Source: an uncultured Prevotella sp. (GTDB lineage: Bacteria > Bacteroidota > Bacteroidia > Bacteroidales > Bacteroidaceae). Taken from it: a stretch of 54,898 nt of DNA. The position numbers and the translations under genes are program-made. The notes beneath the pieces were generated by a model that was given only the letters and a program-made list of their open reading frames with translations, made no database searches and was not told where the DNA came from. The DNA lies in contig CAJOEC010000016.1 of assembly GCA_905233425.1 (NCBI GenBank), positions 1 through 54,898 on the forward strand, given 5' to 3'. Positions 34,756 through 43,552 of this stretch are shown one piece after another. Within the stretch, counting starts at the first letter, position 1. Every line of letters begins with the position of its first letter.

Positions 34756-36622
34756 AAAAAGCATATATAGATTTACCCGTACTTGTCTGGTGTTCTGCGG
34801 CATCGCCGCAGCCCTCACGGCCTGTACCGACACCTGGGACGACCACTACGAGGGAACCATCGCAGGAGCGAATGAGGGGTCGCTTTGGCAGGCTATCAAG
34901 CAGGATGCCAGCCTCAGCAATTTCGCAAGCGTCATCGAGGCCACGGGCTACAACCTGTCGTTGGGCAGCAGCCAGGTCTTCACAGTGTTCGCTCCCACAA
35001 ACGACAAGTTCTCAAAGGAAGATGCCGACCAACTCATCGCCCAGTACAAGAAAGAGAAAGAGACTGTCAGCGACGATGACAACTCCGTAGTCAAGGAGTT
35101 CGTGAAAAACCACATCGCACTCTACAACTATTCTGTGTCATCGCTCACAGACAACGACATTACACTCATGAACGGCAAGTATGCCAGGCTGAAGAGCGGG
35201 GCAATTGACAACGCAACATTCCTGACATACAACGAGGTCTACGATAACGGCGTGCTCTACACACTGGCCACACCGGTCAAATTCAATGCCAACATCTTCG
35301 AGCAGCTGCGCAAGGACTCCGAGCTGGACAGCGTCCGCTCGTTCCTCTATAACCCCTACTTCTACCGTAAGGAGTTCGACGCTGAGAGTAGTATCGAAGG
35401 AGGTCTCAACGAGTTGGGACAGACTGTTTACCTCGATTCAGTATGGCGCCAGAAGAACGTGCTCTACTCCTACATCGGACGCATTGCCTCAGAAGACAGC
35501 ACACTTTGGATGACGGCACCTGTAAACGAACAGTGGGACAGCCTTGTAAACCAATACACACCCTATTTCCAGTATTCCAAGGACGTTGCCGACCTGCTCA
35601 CGCAAGGAACTCGCGACTCGCTGCTCTACATAGCACCACGATTGGCAATCTTGCGGGGAACAGTGTTCAGCCAAACCGTCAACAAGGATGTGTTCTCACG
35701 CAAGGCCACCTCACCGTTAGACTCAGTGTTCTCAGTCAACGCTCCAACCAACTACAACGACCGCAGTTTCTACTGGGGAACAAATTTCAACTACTACCAG
35801 TATTTCGGACCCTTAGTGTCAGGCACTGGAATACTTTCCGAACCCGACAGTATTCCCTGTAGCAACGGTCTGCTGATGAAGTCGCGCAAGTGGAAGATTG
35901 ACGGGCTGCAGTCGTTCAACCAGTGGATTGTCATCGAGGCAGAAGGCTCCAACTCCGTGGAGATAGAGAAATATGCCGCAAAGGTTACCGAAAAAGACGG
36001 AAAGAAGGACACAACATGGGCCGCCACCGCCAACGCAAACTACCTCTCGGTGGACAATGACAAGTACAGGGGCAAGGTGTGGGACAACCGCTTCGTGACG
36101 TTCTACCCCAACGACCAAGACCCGGTCATCAATTTCAACATCTCTGGAGTGCTCTCGAACATGGGTTACGACATCTACCTCGTCACCGTGCCAGCAGAGG
36201 CTGCCGACAGCACCGCCGAGAGTCTTAAGACACGTTTCAATGCCTACATTCAGTGGACTGACGCCGATGGCAAGGAAATGTCGCAGCAGGTGCCCAAGAA
36301 GGCCGCTCTTGAGACAGATGGCAACAAGGTGCAGTATCTGTTGCTTGCCGAGGACTTCAAGTTCCCCGTTTGCACTTACGGCATCAAAGAGTCGAAACCC
36401 TCCATCAAGCTCAGGCTCGTGAGCCAGGTGCTGCAGTCAATGATCAACCGCGGCACTCACTCCAAGGAAATGAACATCGACTGTCTGCTGCTCGTGCCCC
36501 ACGGTACGTTGCAACTTGTCGATAATCTTGGCGAATTCATTTCACCTGAGATGGAGGGGCTTCCTGGAGTCCTGATGTACCCGCATGGCGACAATCTCAA
36601 GTATTTTTATATGCTCCGATAG
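34748..36622 (+). CDS. FAS1-domain surface lipoprotein (third in the locus)
   Basis: 624 aa. The lipoprotein signal peptide ends ALTAC (Cys 26) and the mature protein begins TDTWDDHYEG. A FAS1 domain covers about 45-190, with FTVFAPTNDKFSKED (near residue 80) and a VKNHIALYNY end stretch. A second, more diverged unit may lie at about 190-340. The C-terminal region (about 370-624) is beta-rich and not recognised. The gene is 34 bp after the previous stop. Its start region (MITK, plus the upstream 26 bp) duplicates that of the SusD gene at 39953, which suggests shared ancestry or transfer of the leader between the genes. Confidence 0.75.
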   Translation: MITKSIYRFTRTCLVFCGIAAALTACTDTWDDHYEGTIAGANEGSLWQAIKQDASLSNFASVIEATGYNLSLGSSQVFTVFAPTNDKFSKEDADQLIAQYKKEKETVSDDDNSVVKEFVKNHIALYNYSVSSLTDNDITLMNGKYARLKSGAIDNATFLTYNEVYDNGVLYTLATPVKFNANIFEQLRKDSELDSVRSFLYNPYFYRKEFDAESSIEGGLNELGQTVYLDSVWRQKNVLYSYIGRIASEDSTLWMTAPVNEQWDSLVNQYTPYFQYSKDVADLLTQGTRDSLLYIAPRLAILRGTVFSQTVNKDVFSRKATSPLDSVFSVNAPTNYNDRSFYWGTNFNYYQYFGPLVSGTGILSEPDSIPCSNGLLMKSRKWKIDGLQSFNQWIVIEAEGSNSVEIEKYAAKVTEKDGKKDTTWAATANANYLSVDNDKYRGKVWDNRFVTFYPNDQDPVINFNISGVLSNMGYDIYLVTVPAEAADSTAESLKTRFNAYIQWTDADGKEMSQQVPKKAALETDGNKVQYLLLAEDFKFPVCTYGIKESKPSIKLRLVSQVLQSMINRGTHSKEMNIDCLLLVPHGTLQLVDNLGEFISPEMEGLPGVLMYPHGDNLKYFYMLR

Positions 36623-36649
36623 TATTCATCTCCAAACACTAATGATATC

Positions 36650-39600
36650 ATGTATATGAAACGATATATCTTATTTGGACTAACCATGCTGCTGTCGTTC
36701 CCGCTGACAGTTGTGGCGCAGGACGACAACGACGACGAGGAAGAGGGCACCGAGACAGCGGTGAGAGCCTTCATCCCCAAGCAGCATCAGTATGAGACAC
36801 GTACCGTCAAGGGCATTGTCCTCGATGCGACGACAAAAGAACCCATAGCCGGCGCCATTGTCCGCGCAGCGGAAATCGACGGCTACAGCGTGCTATCCGA
36901 AGACGACGGAAAATACGAGCTGAAAGTGCCTCTCTTCGCCACGTCGCTCTTCGTCACCACGCCCGACTACAACCCCGTGCGCATAGGCCTGGCCAAAGGC
37001 GAGGACCAGAAGCCGGCTGTGCTCTATCCGACGACGTTCACCCAGGAGTACCTGCCGGTGACCAACGTCAGGGCCGATGTCAGCAGTTCCGACTTCAAAT
37101 ACACGTCGGCCATCAACATCAAGGACGAGGTGCAGCAGCAGTTCGGCGCTAATGTCTACACCACCACCCACAACGGCACTCCAGGCATAGGCTCCGTGAT
37201 GTACATTCAGGGTCTCAACTCCCTCAATGTCAATGCCCAGCCTCTGGTTGTCGTCGACGGTGTCATCATCGACCAGCAGTATGGTCGCCCATTGCTCCAC
37301 GACGGATTCTACAACGACCTGCTCTCTAACATCAATCCCGCCGACATCGAGAACGTCACCGTGCTGCGAAACGGGACGGCACTCTACGGCTCGAAGGGAG
37401 CAAACGGCGTGATACTCATCCAGACACGGCGCAACAAGTCAATGGCGACACGAATCACTGCCAACCTCTCGGCGGGCGTGACTTTCGAGCCGAAGTACAT
37501 CTCAGTGATGAATGCCGACGAGTATCGTGGCTACGCTTCCGAGATGCTACGCACAACAAACACCACACTGCAGAAATTCAATTTCCTCAAAGAGAACCAG
37601 TATCTCGACAACGGTGAGCGCAACTACTACTACGACCTCTACCACCAGAACACCGACTGGAAAGAGTATGTCTACCGCACGGCCTTCACCCAGAACTACG
37701 GCATCAACGTCGAGGGTGGTGACGACGTGGCAAACTACAACCTCTCCGTGGGCTACACCAATGCAAAGAGCACTTTGAAGGAGAACGACATGGACCGTCT
37801 CAACGTGAGGTTCAACACCGACATCCAGCTGCTCAAGCAGCTCAGTGTCCGCTTCGACGCTTCATTCTCGAACCTCACACGAGACCTGCGCGACGACGGT
37901 GCCCCCGACACCTACGACCAGGGAACGCCCACCAGCCCCGCATTCCTCGCCTACGTCAAGAGCCCGTTCCTCAGCCCCTACAGCTACGGACGCGGACGCT
38001 TCTCCACCGACCATTGGGAGATAAACAAGGAGGACTACCTCAACGACGCCATGATCCGCTACTCGTCCTACAACTGGCGGCTTGGCAACCCCGCAGCCAT
38101 CCTCGAATACTCTGAGGCTGAGAACAAGAACCGTTTCGAGAACTCGATGCTCAACCTAACAGTCACGCCTAAGTTCCAGTTCAACGCCAACCTCTCGCTG
38201 TCGGAGCATTTCAGCTACAACCTTGTGAACACCAGCGAGATGTACTACATCCCCATCAACGGCACGCCCGACTACTACGTGGCCTCCATCGGCGCCACAC
38301 GTACCAACGAGGTGCGCTCATTGGCATCGAAGCAGAACTCTGTGCAGAGCGACACCCGTATAGACTGGCACAACCGCTACGGCGCACACTTCGTCCACGC
38401 CTTCGCAGGAGCACGCATCAACTGGGAGAGTTTCACCAGCGACTCGCAGGTGGGCTACAACACCGGTTCCGACAAGACCCCGTTCCTCAGCGGTTCGCTG
38501 CAGAATGTCGACGTGGTCGGTGTTGATGAGAGCTGGAACTCGATAGCATGGTACGCACAGGCCGAATACAACTACCTCAGCCGCTACTACCTCCAGGCCA
38601 ACCTCACCATGGACGGCTCGTCGCGCTTCGGTAGAGACGCCGGCAGCGTCCACATGTTCGATGCCGCGTGGGCACTCTTCCCCAGCGTGCAGGCAGCGTG
38701 GGTCATCAGCAATGAGCCGTGGTTCTCTACTGTCAAGGCCATCGACTATCTCCGTCTGTCGGCCGGATTCGACGTCAGCGGAAATGACGACATCGACTAC
38801 TACGCCGCAAGCTCGTATTTCCGTGCCACGCAGTTCCTCCATGCCGTGTCGAGCCTCTCTTTCGGCGGCATTGGCAACACCAAGATACAGTGGGAGACCA
38901 CACGCCGCTTCAATGTCGGGCTTGAAGGCTCGCTCCTCAACAACCGCATCGGGCTGAGCGCAAACTTCTTCCACTCAACAACCGACAACCTGCTCACCAT
39001 GCAGAACCTCGGATTCCTCTCAGGACTCGACCAGAACTGGAGCAACGGCGGCAAGCTGGAGAACACCGGCTACGACATCACCGCCCGCTTCAAGATCCTC
39101 GCCCTAAAGGACTGGCAGTGGCAGTTGGGCGCCAGCTTAGGCCACTACAAGAACAAGATCAAGGAACTACCCGACGGAGCACAGTACGTCGACAACGAGG
39201 TCTACGGAGCAACCATACGCACACAGGTGGGCGAGGCCGCCAACCTCTTCTACGGATGGAAGACCAACGGCGTGTTCAGCACTGCCGAGGAGGCCGCTGC
39301 CGCCAATCTCTATGTCCTGGCCGACAATGGTGTCGACCACCTCACATTCGAGGGCGGCGACATGCGCTTCGTCGACTTCGACGGCAACGGCGAGATTAAC
39401 GAGGCCGACCGCACCGTAATCGGCGACCCCAACCCCGACATCTATGGTAACATCTTCACAACGGTGGCATGGAAGCGGCTGAAGCTCGACGTGCGCTTCA
39501 ACTACTCCTTGGGCAACGACGTGTTCAACTACATGCGCCAGCAGTTAGAGAGCGGCTCACGCTTCATGAACCAGTCGACGGCCATGAACCGCCGCTGGCA

Positions 39601-39922
39601 GGCAGAGGGACAGCAGACCGACATACCCCACATCACATTCCAGGATCCTTTAGGCAACTCGCGCTTCAGCGACCGGTGGATTGAGGACGGCAGCTACCTC
39701 AAGCTCAAATGCGTGACACTCTCCTACGACCTCCCACTAAAGTCGGAGTTCATACAGGGACTGCAGATATGGCTCCAGGGCAACAACCTGCTGACATTCT
39801 CAAAGTACCTAGGCGCCGACCCCGAACAGAGCAGCATAGGATCTGTCATCGGTCATGGCATCGACCTCGGACGTCTGCCCATGAGCCGCAACATAGTTGC
39901 TGGAGTGAAAATCAATCTGTAG
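36650..39922 (+). CDS. SusC/RagA-type TonB-linked transporter (second of the FAS1 locus)
   Basis: 1090 aa; ATG 36656 is an equally good start. The signal peptide ends LTVVAQ and is followed by an acidic stretch (DDNDDEEEGTE). Then come a carboxypeptidase-regulatory-like domain (VKGIVLDATTKEPIAGAIV, about 52-120), a plug domain (TPGIGSVMYIQGLNSLNV ... LVVVDGVIIDQQYG ... VLRNGTALYGSKGANGVILIQTR, about 150-265) and a barrel ending VKINL. It lies 27 bp after the FAS1 gene and 30 bp before its SusD. It differs clearly from the other SusC in the locus, so the locus may carry two cargo channels or one heteromeric system. Confidence 0.92.
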   Translation: MYMKRYILFGLTMLLSFPLTVVAQDDNDDEEEGTETAVRAFIPKQHQYETRTVKGIVLDATTKEPIAGAIVRAAEIDGYSVLSEDDGKYELKVPLFATSLFVTTPDYNPVRIGLAKGEDQKPAVLYPTTFTQEYLPVTNVRADVSSSDFKYTSAINIKDEVQQQFGANVYTTTHNGTPGIGSVMYIQGLNSLNVNAQPLVVVDGVIIDQQYGRPLLHDGFYNDLLSNINPADIENVTVLRNGTALYGSKGANGVILIQTRRNKSMATRITANLSAGVTFEPKYISVMNADEYRGYASEMLRTTNTTLQKFNFLKENQYLDNGERNYYYDLYHQNTDWKEYVYRTAFTQNYGINVEGGDDVANYNLSVGYTNAKSTLKENDMDRLNVRFNTDIQLLKQLSVRFDASFSNLTRDLRDDGAPDTYDQGTPTSPAFLAYVKSPFLSPYSYGRGRFSTDHWEINKEDYLNDAMIRYSSYNWRLGNPAAILEYSEAENKNRFENSMLNLTVTPKFQFNANLSLSEHFSYNLVNTSEMYYIPINGTPDYYVASIGATRTNEVRSLASKQNSVQSDTRIDWHNRYGAHFVHAFAGARINWESFTSDSQVGYNTGSDKTPFLSGSLQNVDVVGVDESWNSIAWYAQAEYNYLSRYYLQANLTMDGSSRFGRDAGSVHMFDAAWALFPSVQAAWVISNEPWFSTVKAIDYLRLSAGFDVSGNDDIDYYAASSYFRATQFLHAVSSLSFGGIGNTKIQWETTRRFNVGLEGSLLNNRIGLSANFFHSTTDNLLTMQNLGFLSGLDQNWSNGGKLENTGYDITARFKILALKDWQWQLGASLGHYKNKIKELPDGAQYVDNEVYGATIRTQVGEAANLFYGWKTNGVFSTAEEAAAANLYVLADNGVDHLTFEGGDMRFVDFDGNGEINEADRTVIGDPNPDIYGNIFTTVAWKRLKLDVRFNYSLGNDVFNYMRQQLESGSRFMNQSTAMNRRWQAEGQQTDIPHITFQDPLGNSRFSDRWIEDGSYLKLKCVTLSYDLPLKSEFIQGLQIWLQGNNLLTFSKYLGADPEQSSIGSVIGHGIDLGRLPMSRNIVAGVKINL

Positions 39923-39934
39923 TTAATAGTTTAT

Positions 39935-39960
39935 AGTTAATAGTTTATAGTTATGATTAC
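39935..39960 (+). repeat. 26-bp repeat over the start of the second SusD gene
   Basis: Identical to 34730-34755. The 14-bp unit AGTTAATAGTTTAT is present twice in tandem here (from 39921), and the first copy overlaps the SusC stop codon. Confidence 0.9.
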
Positions 39961-41809
39961 CAAGATAAACAAATTCCTCATTGGCTGTCTGGTAGGCTGC
40001 GGCATTGCCGCAACAACGACCTCCTGCTCCGACTTCTTCGAACAGGAGTCCGACCATGTGGTATATGCCGAAAAAGACCACCTCACCAACTGGCCCGACA
40101 CCGTCTACAGCGTCATGGGCATCCTCAACAAGCTGCAGGCCATTGCCGACCGCACAATACTCCTCGGAGAGGTGCGTGGAGACCTTGTGGAACTCACCGA
40201 CAAAGCGTCTAAGGACTTGCGCGAACTGGCCACGTTCTCTGTTGACGACGAGAACCAGTACAACCAGCCACGCGACTACTACGACATCATCAACAACTGC
40301 AACTATTTCATAGAGCATGCCGACACAGCCCTGAAGAGCAACCGAAACGAGTACATCTTCATGAAGGAGTACTGCGCCGTGAAGAGCATACGCGCCTGGA
40401 CATACCTACAGTTGGTGCTCAACTATGGCAGTGTGCCGTTCATCACCAAGCCCATACTCACAAAGGAGGAGTCGGAGATGGAATACCAGCGCTACGACCT
40501 CGCGCAGGTGTGCCAGTTCTTCATCGACGACCTCGCGTCCATACCACGCGAGTTCGAGAATGTCTACCCCGACTATGGCGACAACGTGCGCTCAAACCAC
40601 TCCCACCATTTCTTCTTCCCAGTGAACATCGTGCGCGGTGACCTCTACCTCTGGCTCGGAAGCACCATGGGACGTGAGGCAGGAAAGCCAATGTTCGAGA
40701 AAGCGGCAAAGGCATACTACACCTACATCAACGAGCGCAACACCAACAGCTACTATGCCACGGGACTCAATTTCGTAATGTGGGCCGCAGGAACAACATC
40801 GTGGCAGAGACCTTATGACAACTATACGGCGCAATTCATGACCGAGTCGTACAACACTCAGAGCGAGCTCATCACCATGATTCCCGGCGACTCCATTCCC
40901 GCCGAGGGCTACTACAGCCAGCTGCGAAACCTCTTCAACTCGTCAAAGGATAACGACTATCAGGCGAGCATCGTCCCGTCGAGGCGACTGCAGGAAATCT
41001 CAGAGTCGCAGGTCAACTGTGTTGTCACCAACAACCCCAACGTGGCCACATACGCCCCCGACAATCTTTCCGAGCACAAGACAGGCGACCTCCGCCTGTG
41101 GTCGATATTGTACGAGGGATTCATGAACGACGACATCCTCGGACGAGTGGAGCTGCAGTACATCTATAAGTACACAACTCGCAACGTCCACATCTACCGC
41201 CGCACCCTCATCTACCTCCGCCTCGCCGAGGCCCTCAACCTCGCAGGGCAGCCGCTGCTGGCATACAAAATCCTGGAGCGCGGACTCAACAATGAGGTCA
41301 TTGAGCAGGAGGTCATGCCTTTGCTCAGCGAGGAAGACTCCACATGGGTGGCAAACAACATCAGCTTCAACACCAATCTCTACGAAATTCTCGAGTCTGC
41401 CCATCTTGTTTCCGGCGGAACATGCAACACCCTTGGCCTGCATACCCGAGGCTCAGGCTATTCGCCCATGAACGAATACTACGACCTGTCATACGAGTAT
41501 CGTCTGCCCTACAGGTTCAACGAAGCCGACAGCACCTACACTTTCGACTCGGCGCTTTATGAGGAGATAAAGAAAACACAAATGGCAGAGGTCGACAGCC
41601 TTATCCTCAACGAGGAGGCACTCGAATTCTCATTCGAGGGCTACCGCTACTACGACCTCATGCGCTTCGCCATGCGCAGCGACAACCCCGGGCAGTTCCT
41701 CACCGAGCGTGTCAACAAGCGCCGCGGAAAGGACAGCAGCGAGGGCGTGGACCTCACAAACAGCCAGAGATGGTATCTGCGCTGGGGCAATGGCAAAATA
41801 GGATACTAA
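39953..41809 (+). CDS. SusD-like outer-membrane lipoprotein (second of the FAS1 locus)
   Basis: 618 aa. The lipoprotein signal peptide ends TTTSC (Cys 25), and the mature protein begins SDFFEQESDHVVY. SusD hallmarks are YYDIINNCNYFIEHADTAL, EYCAVKSIRAWTYLQLVLNYGSVPF and, near the end, LEFSFEGYRYYDLMRFAMRS. It is the partner of the SusC immediately upstream and the last gene of the locus, 26 bp before a strong terminator. SusD proteins bind ligand at the cell surface. The absence of enzymes nearby leaves the ligand unknown. Confidence 0.9.
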   Translation: MITKINKFLIGCLVGCGIAATTTSCSDFFEQESDHVVYAEKDHLTNWPDTVYSVMGILNKLQAIADRTILLGEVRGDLVELTDKASKDLRELATFSVDDENQYNQPRDYYDIINNCNYFIEHADTALKSNRNEYIFMKEYCAVKSIRAWTYLQLVLNYGSVPFITKPILTKEESEMEYQRYDLAQVCQFFIDDLASIPREFENVYPDYGDNVRSNHSHHFFFPVNIVRGDLYLWLGSTMGREAGKPMFEKAAKAYYTYINERNTNSYYATGLNFVMWAAGTTSWQRPYDNYTAQFMTESYNTQSELITMIPGDSIPAEGYYSQLRNLFNSSKDNDYQASIVPSRRLQEISESQVNCVVTNNPNVATYAPDNLSEHKTGDLRLWSILYEGFMNDDILGRVELQYIYKYTTRNVHIYRRTLIYLRLAEALNLAGQPLLAYKILERGLNNEVIEQEVMPLLSEEDSTWVANNISFNTNLYEILESAHLVSGGTCNTLGLHTRGSGYSPMNEYYDLSYEYRLPYRFNEADSTYTFDSALYEEIKKTQMAEVDSLILNEEALEFSFEGYRYYDLMRFAMRSDNPGQFLTERVNKRRGKDSSEGVDLTNSQRWYLRWGNGKIGY

Positions 41810-41834
41810 TACGTCTGGCAACAGGCAAGTGAAT

Positions 41835-41877
41835 GCCGGGCAAAACCACCATCGATGGTTTTGCCCGGCTTTTTTTT
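41835..41877 (+). terminator. Terminator of the FAS1/SusC/SusD locus
   Basis: GCCGGGCAAAACCA (41835-41848), a 7-nt loop and TGGTTTTGCCCGGC (41856-41869) form a perfect 14-bp stem, followed by T-run 41870-41877. Confidence 0.92.
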
Positions 41878-41886
41878 ATGCAAAGT

Positions 41887-41918
41887 TTTGGCCGTTACGG
41901 AAGAAATGCTTAACTTTG
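41887..41918 (+). promoter_or_regulatory. Promoter of the second ATPase/nuclease gene
   Basis: TTTG at 41887-41890 and TAACTTTG at 41911-41918 are 20 bp apart, 27 bp before ATG 41946. The longer frame starting at 41829 would begin before the promoter and is rejected. Confidence 0.8.
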
Positions 41919-41945
41919 TCCCCACAAAACGATAATTTCAGAGTC

Positions 41946-43529
41946 ATGGGTATCTTTATTGACAAGGGGAACTCGGCATTCCGCCAGAGCCGCAACAGTG
42001 AGTACATAGATAAGTCGGGGCTTATCGCAATAGTCAACAAGACGCTCTTCACCGAGCAAAAATTCTCGTGTGTGACGCGCAGCCGCCGCTTCGGCAAGTC
42101 GATGGCGGTAAAGATGCTTGCAGCCTACTACGACCGCTCGTGCGATTCGCGTCCGCTCTTTGCCGACCTGCAGATAGCCAGTGACCCGACGTTTGAGGAG
42201 CATCTGAACAAGTATCCCGTGGTATATCTCGACCTGTCGTCGTTCTCAAGGATGCTGGACAAGGGCAACGTCGTGGACATCATAGAGAAGGAGCTCATAA
42301 AGGACATACGCACGGCCTATCCAAAAGTGCCGGTGCCTAAAGGTGGCAACCTGATGAAGTATCTCCTCCGCATCCACGCCGCCACGGGCGACACCTTCAT
42401 CTTCATCATCGACGAGTGGGACACTATTCTGAGGGAGTGTGCCCAGAACCCGAAACTTCCCGACCAAACCGACTCATACGTGAACTGGCTGCGCAGCATG
42501 TTCAAGGACGTGCTGGGCATGGAGGTCTTCGCCGGGGTCTACATGACGGGAATACTACCCATAAAGAAGTACAACACGCAGTCAGCGATGAACAATTTCG
42601 AGGAGTATTCGATGGTGGAGCCTGGCGACATGGGTGCCCTCTTCGGTTTCACCAAGGAGGAGGTACAGGCCCTTGCCGCGAAGCACGGCATGGACTTCGA
42701 CGAGCTTGAGAAGTGGTACGACGGCTACCAGATAGGCCCTCAGCCGTCAATGTTCAACCCCAGTTCAGTAATGAAAGCCGTCACACGTGGCCGCTGCCGC
42801 AGCTTCTGGGCCAGCACGGGTGCCTTCGACAGTGTCGTCGGCTATATCAACATGAACTACGACGGTCTGAAAGAAGACATCATCGAGATGCTCGCCGGAG
42901 GGCGGGCGAAAGTTGATCCCACAGGATTCCAGAACGACATGGCCGACGTTAAGAGCCGCGACGACGTGCTCACCGTGCTCATTCACTTAGGCTACCTGAG
43001 TTACGACTGGCGGCGCGACGAGTGCTTCATCCCCAACCGTGAGGTAGCGGGCGAGATGGTGAACGCCGTGAAGAGTGTCCGCTGGACTGTCATCGCCAAC
43101 GCCCTGCAGCAGTCGGAAAGGCTGCTCGAGGCCACCCTGCGCGGCGACGGGAAGATGGTCGCACGCATGGTGGCCGATGCCCACATCGAGAACGCCAGCA
43201 TCATCAAGTACAGCGGCGAGAACTCCATGGCCTGCGTGCTTGCCATTGCCTACTATTACGCCCACGGCGACTATATCTTCCATCGTGAGTACCAGACGGG
43301 CACAGGCTTTGCCGACCTCGTGCTAATTCCCCGAAAGAACACCACGACGCCGGCCATCATCGTCGAGATGAAATACAACGACACCGTAGGTACCGCCGTC
43401 GACCAGATTCACGACCGACAGTACCCACAGAAAGTCGCCGAGTACACAGGTGACATCGTCCTTGTGGCCATCAGCTACGATAAGAAGACCAAGGAGCACC
43501 AGTGCCTCATAGAGACCTGGAAGAAGTGA
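41946..43529 (+). CDS. AAA ATPase with PD-(D/E)XK nuclease-like domain (PDDEXK_9 type)
   Basis: 527 aa. The P-loop RSRRFGKS (about 45-52) is preceded by FSCVTR, and Walker B is IFIIDEWDTI (Asp-Glu near 156), the AAA-ATPase_like pattern. The C-terminal part has FADLVLIPR (near 457) and IIVEMKYN (near 474), followed by IHDRQYPQKV, the arrangement of a PD-(D/E)XK nuclease fold. The role of this large Bacteroidota family is unknown. It has its own promoter, directly after the terminator of the FAS1 locus. Its C-terminus matches the remnant at 9997-10074, so at least two copies once existed in this segment. Confidence 0.85.
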   Translation: MGIFIDKGNSAFRQSRNSEYIDKSGLIAIVNKTLFTEQKFSCVTRSRRFGKSMAVKMLAAYYDRSCDSRPLFADLQIASDPTFEEHLNKYPVVYLDLSSFSRMLDKGNVVDIIEKELIKDIRTAYPKVPVPKGGNLMKYLLRIHAATGDTFIFIIDEWDTILRECAQNPKLPDQTDSYVNWLRSMFKDVLGMEVFAGVYMTGILPIKKYNTQSAMNNFEEYSMVEPGDMGALFGFTKEEVQALAAKHGMDFDELEKWYDGYQIGPQPSMFNPSSVMKAVTRGRCRSFWASTGAFDSVVGYINMNYDGLKEDIIEMLAGGRAKVDPTGFQNDMADVKSRDDVLTVLIHLGYLSYDWRRDECFIPNREVAGEMVNAVKSVRWTVIANALQQSERLLEATLRGDGKMVARMVADAHIENASIIKYSGENSMACVLAIAYYYAHGDYIFHREYQTGTGFADLVLIPRKNTTTPAIIVEMKYNDTVGTAVDQIHDRQYPQKVAEYTGDIVLVAISYDKKTKEHQCLIETWKK

Positions 43530-43552
43530 CACCTTCTTCTACTTTATACACG

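Noticed and set aside
41829..41945. Upstream start of the second ATPase/nuclease gene
   Set aside because: It runs through the terminator hairpin and the promoter.
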